A stretch of DNA of 64,000 nucleotides from Pycnococcus provasolii (Eukaryota; Chlorophyta; Pseudoscourfieldiophyceae; Pseudoscourfieldiales): contig CP150547.1 in assembly GCA_049487715.1 (NCBI GenBank), positions 1,302,001 through 1,366,000 of the forward strand. Direction: 5' to 3'. Under the pieces are notes generated by a model. That model was not told where the DNA came from. It did not search any database and worked only from the letters and a program-made list of their open reading frames with translations. Below, one piece after another: positions 55,670 through 62,782 of this stretch (position 1 is its first letter; each line of letters begins with the position of its first letter). The position numbers and the translations under genes were made by a program.

Positions 55670-56409
55670 ATAAGCCTTGTCGACAGAAAAATAAGGTCGC
55701 GTTGGTTTCGGGTCTATTTTCCGGTTGCATTCCCCACTCAATTCCCCCCGATCCGGCGACCCCCCCCCCCCCCCCTCCATGCGAAAATCAGAAAACAACG
55801 AGGGAAAAAGACCGGCATTCCCCCCAAAGCCTGATAATTTTCCCTTCATAACGGCGATCCCCGTTATAAATTAATGGCGCCGCGGCCGTCAGCGTGCGTG
55901 CGTTCTATCAACGCACTCTATGGGCTATTGAAGAGGACACATTGGGCAGCCACCTGCGAGAAACCCCGTCTTTATCCGACCTGAAACGGACATGTATTCG
56001 TTGATCTCCGTATTATGCCGTATAACGGGAAATTTGGTCGGGGGAAAGGGAGTTTTGATCAGATCCCGACCAAATTTATGGTTATACGGCCATTATGCAA
56101 AACGTCGATAACTTCTCCGTTTCAGGTCAAAACAAGAATTGGTTTGTGACTGACAGTAGCTCTATGTGTGCTGTTCAATAGCCCATAGAGTGCGTTGATA
56201 GAACGCACGCACGCTGACGGCCGCGGCGCCATTAATTTATAACGGGGATCGCCGTTATGAAGGGAAAATGATCAGGCTTTGGGGGAATGCCGGTCTTTTG
56301 CCCCCGTTGTTTTCTAATTTTCACATGGGGGGAAGATGAGTGGGGAATGCGATGGGGAAATAGACCCGCGACCTTATTTCCAAAATCGGGCTTCGTCGAC
56401 AAGGCTTAT
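55670..56409. mobile_element. 740-bp foldback (giant palindrome) element
   Basis: Left arm 55670-55932 and right arm 56174-56409 are inverted copies. The inner 95 bp or so (about 55846-55932 against 56174-56262, including GCGCCGCGGCCGTCAGCGTG) are essentially perfect, and the outer parts diverge with indels. The middle is also palindromic: GACCTGAAACGGA (55978-55990) pairs with 56116-56128, and 56017-56044 pairs with 56065-56090. The centre is near 56050. There is no coding capacity and no certain target-site duplication. It fits a foldback or MITE-like non-autonomous transposon. Confidence 0.8.
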
Positions 56410-56505
56410 GGGCTGAGGAGGAGAGGGGAGATGGCTCTGCATGCGGGAAACGCGCCCAGCCTCGGAAAGACTTGTATGTAAGACAAAAGGCATGATTGGG
56501 GTTGA

Positions 56506-56515
56506 GTTAGGGTTT
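56506..56515. promoter_or_regulatory. Telo-box-like motif
   Basis: GTTAGGGTTT, 111 bp before the ATG of the tail-anchored protein gene. Confidence 0.4.
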
Positions 56516-56626
56516 GAGTTGGATTTTATCCGTCCCATGCTTTCCCTTGATTTATTTGGGAGGCCTCGCCGCCCTCCCAAATAACCCCAACCCAAAACAC
56601 AACGGCACTTACGGCAGCACAACGCA

Positions 56627-57109
56627 ATGGGCAAGACCAAGGCGAAGGACCGCTCAGCCAAGCAGGCGACGAAGCAGGCGCAGGGCGCAGCGGACGCAGA
56701 GGAGGCTAGTGCAGCAACACCTGCGCAGACGGCGACAGTGCTCGGGGATCGCGCCGTTAACAGCAACGCACAGCAGAACGGCGGCGAGCAGCGAAGCGAC
56801 GCTCCTGCAAAGAAACAGGTGCGAGCGGTGCCGGCGCCTGCGCCGACGCGCGCGGAAGCCGAGCCACCTGTTCACCAGATGGCAGGGCTGATCACGAAGA
56901 TCGAAGAACTGCGAGTCGAGAGCAATGCCGCAAAGGCGAACGAGGAGAAAGCACGTGCCGAGCTCAAAAAGGAACGCGCTTTACGGGACGAAATGGAGCA
57001 GCAGTTGCAGACAAGCCAGGCATACCTTCGGGCAAGCACTGTTCTCGCCACGGCAAGCCTTGCAACGAGCGTGTTCTTCGGCTTGGCACTCCTGCGCGCG
57101 CGATCGTAA
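56627..57109 (+). CDS. Tail-anchored coiled-coil protein of unknown function
   Basis: 160 aa. The basic start MGKTKAKDRSAKQATKQ is followed by a low-complexity Ala/Gln-rich stretch. A coiled coil follows at about residues 88-130 (KIEELRVESNAAKANEEKAR). The last 25 residues form one hydrophobic segment (VLATASLATSVFFGLALL) ending in RARS, the layout of a tail-anchored membrane protein with its bulk in the cytosol. No family was recognised. The repeat-family copy at 57157-57298 starts 48 bp after the stop, in sense orientation. Confidence 0.65.
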   Translation: MGKTKAKDRSAKQATKQAQGAADAEEASAATPAQTATVLGDRAVNSNAQQNGGEQRSDAPAKKQVRAVPAPAPTRAEAEPPVHQMAGLITKIEELRVESNAAKANEEKARAELKKERALRDEMEQQLQTSQAYLRASTVLATASLATSVFFGLALLRARS

Positions 57110-57156
57110 CTAAGCAAGGTTGTTGTCGCGCTCTGGGCTGTGTCGTGGTGCAGGGC

Positions 57157-57298
57157 TAAGAAGTCTCATTCAGTAATGGAACTTGAGTCACTTTATGTCC
57201 AGCAGTGGTCCACCATTCCCAGTCACCATACATCCCATTCAGCGGCGCTACTCAGCAGCGCGCTTGGACATGATGGCGCTACGCTACTGGTTTCGAAG
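57157..57298 (+). repeat. Stop-proximal repeat family, copy C
   Basis: Plus strand, beginning AAGTCTCATTCAGTAATGG, then AACTT. The stem AAGTC/GACTT-type ends differ from copy A but pair again. It continues with GTCCAGCAGTGGTCCA, CCCATTCAGCGGCGCTA and the TTTCGAAG end. Confidence 0.7.
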
Positions 57299-57635
57299 CT
57301 ACTTGCCATAAGGCTATTATTCCTCAGAGTTGTGCTCGTCATTATCATGTGAGGAGCGATCGATGAGGTGATGAGGAATTGAGGATTTCCCTCGGACCTG
57401 TGTTGCAGACCAGAAGGGTGGTCAGAGCATGCGTGTGTTGCGTTGTGCCAGCCAGGCCATTGAGTTAATTGGTTTGGTAAGGTGCAGTGCGTCTGACATT
57501 GTGATGATTAAGGGCAGGCGCATGACTAAAGGTTTATGGACCATAACGTCCCTTGTTGGTGATAATTTTAACCTTCCTCAGCCAACGGCAAATCCTTCTC
57601 CCATCGTTCCGTTAAGCTTGCACGAGCACGAAACC
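57299..57635. other. Promoter region of the ankyrin gene
   Basis: 337 bp without a recognisable gene. An open frame runs into the ankyrin gene from 57429 but its upstream part has no conserved features. Confidence 0.4.
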
Positions 57636-58175
57636 ATGGCCGACTTCAAGGCAATTCACTCGCTCGTGCGCTGGGACAAGCCTGAGCTCAAGGACGCGCT
57701 CAAATCCCCGGCGCACGCGAACGCGGTGGATCCAGGTAACGGCAACACGTGCATACATATTGCCGCGCAGAACGGGAACCTTGCCGTGTGTCAGCTGCTC
57801 GCCTCAAAGGGTGCCGACCTTAGCGCGCAGAACAACAACGGGCAGACGGCGCTACACATGGCGGTGGCGTACGGACTGCTGGAGGTGAAGGACTTCCTGC
57901 TCAGCAAGGGCGCGAACAAGGACGTGACGAACAGCGACGGCTTCAAAGCCATCAGCGGAATCGAGGGAGACTACGGCGTACCGAGCCGCATTGGCAAGGC
58001 GAGCACCGCCGCGGAGCTCTTGACCGTGTTTGCCGACGCCGAGTCGCTGCCTGCTGGAACGCTTGACCGTGCGAAGGTTGCAGGTGCTGGTATGCAGAAG
58101 AAGCGTGGCGCGAAGGAAATCTGGGACGGCGACGTGGCGGCAAAGTTTGCTGAGTTGATTGGCAAGCTCGGCTAA
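57636..58175 (+). CDS. Ankyrin-repeat protein
   Basis: 179 aa from the ATG at 57636; 69 upstream in-frame codons have no conserved character. Residues about 35-110 hold two clear ankyrin repeats, GNTCIHIAAQNGNLAVCQLL and then GQTALHMAVAYGLLEVKDFL, each followed by the usual SKGAD/SKGAN turn, flanked by weaker units. The C-terminal 70 residues, with MQKKRGAKEIWDGDVAAKFA, resemble no known domain. It is probably a small protein-binding adaptor; the partner is unknown. Confidence 0.8.
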   Translation: MADFKAIHSLVRWDKPELKDALKSPAHANAVDPGNGNTCIHIAAQNGNLAVCQLLASKGADLSAQNNNGQTALHMAVAYGLLEVKDFLLSKGANKDVTNSDGFKAISGIEGDYGVPSRIGKASTAAELLTVFADAESLPAGTLDRAKVAGAGMQKKRGAKEIWDGDVAAKFAELIGKLG

Positions 58176-58419
58176 AGCCTTTCGGAGAGAAGGGTCGCGG
58201 CCTGCTTGATATCTTCTGAGAAGAGACAAAAAGACCGCATAACGCCTCTCTGCCTGTGCTTTTGAAAAACTAAATTAGCTGAAAGGATCCCAATAAGTGA
58301 GAGAAACGAATAAGGAATAAACTATTGCTTTTCAAATTACTTTTTAATTCATCAAAGCTCTACAATATATTGCTACGAAGTTTTTTCAGCAAAACAATAA
58401 GATACGGTTGCTGATGTTG
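58176..58419. other. Convergent AT-rich terminator zone
   Basis: 244 bp between the ankyrin and carboxylase stops, AT-rich from about 58265. No gene seen. Confidence 0.4.
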
Positions 58420-60858
58420 CTAGTCGCTGTCAGTCACTTTTTCCCACCGGTCAAGAGTGACGACAACCTGGCCCTCCTTCACCTGCTCTCCAACCTCCAC
58501 AAGCACGTCCGCCACCACGCCATCGCGACGAGCTGCCAACTCGTGCTCGAGCTTCATGCTTGTGACCCACACTAACGGCTCACCACGCTTCACAGCTTGA
58601 CCACGAATGCACGAAGCGCTGATGCGCGCAACCTGGCCAAAGAGCGGCGAAGCAACTTTTGAAGGATCAGCCGATGCACCTAAGCCGCCGACACCTGCCG
58701 CCGACTTACCGCTGGACGCCTCGAGGTCCGCAGTCGCATCCTCGGCAGAAGCCTCCTCCTCCGACAGAATGCGCAAGTCCATCGTGGCTGTGCCTTCACC
58801 CACCCAGGCGTTCGCGATACCGCGATTCGCCACGACCAACTCAGCATCGAGCGGCTTGCCGTCGACGTAAGCACGGGATGACATCTTCTCAACAGTCTCG
58901 CCATGTGGCGATGCCACCTGCACCCGCCTATTTTCCAACGAAATCAGACGCACCGAACCGGTGCGCGTTGGGTACGAGGAAACCCCGTCGCCTGCTCGCG
59001 GGTCATCGGCGCCTTGCGCATTCCCCGCGGCGCCGGGCACGGCGCGATACGCGACGGCGCTGTCTCCGTCGCTGCCATCGTGCACTTCCACGACAACCTC
59101 GAGATCGAGCGCGCCAGCCTTCCCGGACGACTCGCCGGACGCGCGACGACGCCTCACGCGAGCACGTATCTTTGTGCAGCCATCCTCAACGCCCTCGCCC
59201 GCGACGATCTCGACAACCTCGTCGGGCATAGGCGTCGCTTCGCTGATGCGAAATCCGTCAGCCCCCATCCATGCGCCGAGACTGGCGCCAGACGCGGCAT
59301 GCTCCGCAGATACGTCCCACCGCCTCGCTGCGATCAGGGCTGCGACGGCGGCGATGCGGTCAGCCTCGTCGGGCGACGACGCAGCGACACGCTGCCACCA
59401 TCTGTCCTGCGCGCTATCCATGATGGCATCAAGACGTCCTTCCATCCACGCGGTATCAACTCCGCCTTTCACAAAGTCTGGGTGTATGGCACAAGCTTTG
59501 AGAAAGTCGACGTTCGTGCTAAGCCCCATGAACCGCGTTTCAGCGAGCGCGTCGTGCAGCAGCCTCACAGCCTCGTCGCGCGTTGGCGCCGACGCAATCA
59601 GCTTGCCTAGCATGGGATCGTAGTTTGCGCTCACCTCGCCGCCAGCCTCATACCCCACATCGACGCGCACATACGGCGTTCGAACCGGGTTAAATGGCGA
59701 ATCCTTCACAGTCTCGAAGCGCGTCAGCACCCTGCCTTCTCTCGCCTTGGGCCATCGCACGTACCAGATGGGACCCGTGCTGGGCAGAAAATTGTTCGAC
59801 GGGTTTTCGGCGTAAAGCCTCGCCTCGATGGCGTGCATGGAATTTCGCGCGGCACGATCCACCTCTTCCTGGCCAAATCCGAGCACCTCGCCACGCGCGA
59901 CACGTAGCTGCCATTCGACGAGGTCCACGCCGAGGGCGCACTCGGTCACCGGGTGCTCCACCTGCAGCCTCGTGTTCATCTCGCAGAAGTAGAACGTGTC
60001 GCCCGGATCGTCGGCGTCGGCGATAAATTCCACGGTGCCAGCGCCTACGTACCCCACCGCCTTAGCGGCGGCAACAGCCGCCTCCCCGTAGCGTCGCCTC
60101 TGCGCTTCCGTCAGTCCAGGAGCTGGACTTTCCTCGAGGAGCTTTTGGTGCCTGCGCTGCACGCTGCAGTCTCGCTCGTAGAGGTGCACGGCATTCCCGT
60201 GTGTATCGCACATCACCTGAACCTCGACGTGCCTTGATCGAGGCACGTAGCGCTCGAGCAGCACGCGGTCGTCGTTGAATGCAGAAGCCGCCTCACGCCT
60301 CGCGGTGGTCAGCTGCTGCAGAAAGTCGTCGCGCGACTGCGAGATCTTCATGCCCTTTCCCCCGCCACCCATGGATGGCTTGATCATGACTGGAAATCCC
60401 ATCTCCGTGGCGGCAGCGAGCAGTGTGTCATCGTTCTGGTCTTTGCCGTGATACCCAGGAACGAGCGGAACGCCCTGCGCCGCCTCCATGATACGCTTGC
60501 TGCTGCTCTTGTCTCCCATCGCCTCGAGTGCTGCGACGGGCGGGCCGACAAACGTGACGCCACTTCGCTCCAGCGCGGTGGCAAAGCTCGCGGACTCGCT
60601 CAGGAACCCGTATCCGGGATGCACGTGCGTGGCGTTTGAACGCTCAATCGCGCCGAGGAGCCTCGGTATATTGAGGTACGTTTCCTGCGGCGCGGACGAC
60701 GCCGCGCCAAGCAGCGGCTGCGCATGTGTGCACGCACGCACGTGTGGCGCGTGCGCGTCCGCCTCGCTGTACACCGCGATGGTGGGGATTCCGAGCAGTC
60801 GCGCGGTGTGCGCGACACGGCGCGCAATCTCTCCGCGGTTTGCGACGAGCAGTCTCAT
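58420..60858 (-). CDS. 3-methylcrotonyl-CoA carboxylase alpha-like biotin-dependent carboxylase
   Basis: 812 aa. The biotin carboxylase part starts MRLLVANRGEIARRVAHTAR, with ATP-grasp glycine loop KPSMGGGGKGMKI, CSVQRRHQKLLEESPAP and FYFCEMNTRLQVEHPVTE. The C-terminus (about residues 745-805) is a biotinyl domain with VTSMKLEHEL in place of the usual EAMKM; the lysine is kept. A BT-type domain between them, and no carboxyltransferase, fit the alpha subunit of 3-methylcrotonyl-CoA (leucine breakdown) or propionyl-CoA carboxylase. MCC is favoured by overall look and its general presence in plants and algae. The protein starts directly with the ATP-grasp fold and lacks a mitochondrial presequence, so an upstream exon may be missed. 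Confidence 0.8.
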   Translation of the reverse strand: MRLLVANRGEIARRVAHTARLLGIPTIAVYSEADAHAPHVRACTHAQPLLGAASSAPQETYLNIPRLLGAIERSNATHVHPGYGFLSESASFATALERSGVTFVGPPVAALEAMGDKSSSKRIMEAAQGVPLVPGYHGKDQNDDTLLAAATEMGFPVMIKPSMGGGGKGMKISQSRDDFLQQLTTARREAASAFNDDRVLLERYVPRSRHVEVQVMCDTHGNAVHLYERDCSVQRRHQKLLEESPAPGLTEAQRRRYGEAAVAAAKAVGYVGAGTVEFIADADDPGDTFYFCEMNTRLQVEHPVTECALGVDLVEWQLRVARGEVLGFGQEEVDRAARNSMHAIEARLYAENPSNNFLPSTGPIWYVRWPKAREGRVLTRFETVKDSPFNPVRTPYVRVDVGYEAGGEVSANYDPMLGKLIASAPTRDEAVRLLHDALAETRFMGLSTNVDFLKACAIHPDFVKGGVDTAWMEGRLDAIMDSAQDRWWQRVAASSPDEADRIAAVAALIAARRWDVSAEHAASGASLGAWMGADGFRISEATPMPDEVVEIVAGEGVEDGCTKIRARVRRRRASGESSGKAGALDLEVVVEVHDGSDGDSAVAYRAVPGAAGNAQGADDPRAGDGVSSYPTRTGSVRLISLENRRVQVASPHGETVEKMSSRAYVDGKPLDAELVVANRGIANAWVGEGTATMDLRILSEEEASAEDATADLEASSGKSAAGVGGLGASADPSKVASPLFGQVARISASCIRGQAVKRGEPLVWVTSMKLEHELAARRDGVVADVLVEVGEQVKEGQVVVTLDRWEKVTDSD

Positions 60859-60944
60859 GTCTTGTCGTTTGGCGTTTTATTTGGCGTCTGGCGTGTGCTG
60901 AGGTGGAGGGGGGGATGGGCGTTAACGTGCTGACGTGCTGACAT

Positions 60945-60988
60945 CCTAACCCACCTTCCTAACCCTAGCCCTGCACAAAACCCTAATC
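60945..60988. promoter_or_regulatory. CCCTAA/telo-box motifs in divergent promoter
   Basis: CCTAACCC, CCTAACCCTAGCCC and AAAACCCTAA (telo-box) lie 87 bp from the carboxylase start and 116 bp from the TKI1-like start. Confidence 0.5.
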
Positions 60989-61103
60989 CATTCCCTTTCG
61001 CGCTTTTTCATTCAAACTCCTCTCCCCGCCCCGCCTCTTCCCTTCCCTTCCCCCAAGCACTTTTCGGCGCCACAACTGACGTGCGTGACGCAGCGACGCG
61101 GCG

Positions 61104-62624
61104 GTGGCTGAGATGAAGAACGCAGCCGCGAACCAAGCACAAGCGCTCGACGTTGACGCAAACGTCGAAGACAACAACAACAACAGCAACAACAACAACA
61201 ACAACAACAGCGCAGCTCAGACGGCGAACGCTAATTCCGGGGGAAGTGCGGGTGCCTCCGCCTCGCAGCAGCAGAAGAAAAAAGGATGGAACGGGTGGAC
61301 GCCCGAGGAAGACGCGCTGTACCTCAAGGCGCTGCGTGCCGCCACGAAAAACGTGAAGAAAAACTGCGCGCCGGCGAAGCTCCTGACTGCAGTCGCAAAG
61401 GCTGTGAAGACCAAGAATTACCAGCAAGTGCGCGACCGCTACTACCGGTGCCTCAAGCAAGTGAACATGCTGCTCTCGTCGTGCGTCCCGCCGTGCGACC
61501 CTCTCGACACAACCAAGCATGCAGAAGCGAGTGCAGCAGTCATCGCGCTGCTTCACTGCCAAAGCCTGGGATGGACGAGCCGGCGACTCCCCAACGGTGG
61601 TCCAAAGGACAGGACGCTGCAGGTGGTCGTCGAGGCGATTCAGCTTGCAGTGAAGCGCAAGCGAGAAACGCCGCGGGGTAACGCCGCGAAGAAACGACGA
61701 AGCAGCACTTCCGTTGGCGCTGGCGGCGCTGGCGGCTCGCAGCAAGCAAAGGATGACGGAAAAGATGGCAGGACGGCAAAGCGCCGAAAGAAGAGCGCTG
61801 CGGCGACTCTGGAAGCGGCGACGGATACGGTGACGGCGATTAACGCGAGCGATGAAGCCGCCGCTCCCGCGCCGCTAATGGCAGGACTTGCTGCCGATGG
61901 AGCTGCTGGTGCTTGTGAGGACGGCGCTCGTGCTCCATCGCCGGGATTGCTTGCGACGGCACCGCCTGCAACCACGCAGTCCCATGGCACTCGTCCCCAA
62001 GCTGGTGCTGATGCAACTACTCCTGTCGTCGGACATGCCGTGCAGAAAGAGTCGCCGCCAGGTGCGCGTATTGCGCTGCGTCTCGTCACGAACGATGCCG
62101 CAACGAACGCGGCGATGCAAGCGGCAAACTTGTGTCCAAAACTCCAGCTGAATGGCGTCCGACCCAGGCGTTCGCTGCGATCGGTCATGGCCAGGCTTCG
62201 CGAGAAGTGGAGTGTGGCGCTCACGCATGCAAAGATAGTTCTGGAGGCGCGTGATGGGCGACGCATCACGGAGAACGCGGCGTCTTCCACGACGGCGAGT
62301 GAGCTCGGCGGCGGATGCGACGGAATCGTCGTGGTGGAGTACGCCTTCAACGTGGACAACGTGTCTGCGCCGCCGACATCGCCGCCGACATCGCCGTCGC
62401 CATGCCCGAATGGTACAGGCGGCGACGAATACGCGCCGTTCGTGCCTGGCCTATTTGGAAGTGGCACCTCTCCGCCGCAGCCTCAGCCGCCGCCAGCACC
62501 GCCGTCTGGTGCGACGCATACACTGTTTGGCGGGCTTACAGTCCCCTTCACGCAGCTCAACGGCGCTTTAAGTGCCGATGCCGAGGAACACGGCCTTGGC
62601 TCCCTCTTGGGTGCAGGTTTTTAA
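61104..62624 (+). CDS. SANT/Myb-domain protein resembling TSL-kinase interacting protein 1
   Basis: 506 aa. After an Asn-rich N-terminus, residues about 63-120 form a SANT/Myb domain (GWTPEEDALYLKALRAATK, then KTKNYQQVRDRYYRCLKQVN), whose unusual QVRxxYYR end is typical of the plant TKI1 group. Around residues 330-385, IALRLVTND, CPKLQLN and SVMARLREKW match the second conserved, ubiquitin-like part of TKI1 proteins. In Arabidopsis TKI1 is a substrate of the Tousled kinase and is linked to chromatin. Several basic stretches (KRRKK) give nuclear localisation. The C-terminal 120 residues are Pro/Gly-rich. Confidence 0.65.
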   Translation: MAEMKNAAANQAQALDVDANVEDNNNNSNNNNNNNSAAQTANANSGGSAGASASQQQKKKGWNGWTPEEDALYLKALRAATKNVKKNCAPAKLLTAVAKAVKTKNYQQVRDRYYRCLKQVNMLLSSCVPPCDPLDTTKHAEASAAVIALLHCQSLGWTSRRLPNGGPKDRTLQVVVEAIQLAVKRKRETPRGNAAKKRRSSTSVGAGGAGGSQQAKDDGKDGRTAKRRKKSAAATLEAATDTVTAINASDEAAAPAPLMAGLAADGAAGACEDGARAPSPGLLATAPPATTQSHGTRPQAGADATTPVVGHAVQKESPPGARIALRLVTNDAATNAAMQAANLCPKLQLNGVRPRRSLRSVMARLREKWSVALTHAKIVLEARDGRRITENAASSTTASELGGGCDGIVVVEYAFNVDNVSAPPTSPPTSPSPCPNGTGGDEYAPFVPGLFGSGTSPPQPQPPPAPPSGATHTLFGGLTVPFTQLNGALSADAEEHGLGSLLGAGF

Positions 62625-62651
62625 CAGATTTCGTGCATTTTCGTGCATTTT

Positions 62652-62656
62652 TGTAA
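62652..62656 (+). terminator. TGTAA polyadenylation signal
   Basis: TGTAA lies 28 bp after the TKI1-like stop. Confidence 0.4.
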
Positions 62657-62782
62657 CAAGATTGATTTTTTTTCTCTCAACATCCCGTTAGCTAGCGTCA
62701 ACGGTAGCCTTATTTCCGCGCTGTGACTTAAGGTGGTGGTGATTTCATCATTATTCTAGTAAAAGCAAAAGTAGTATGTTAC

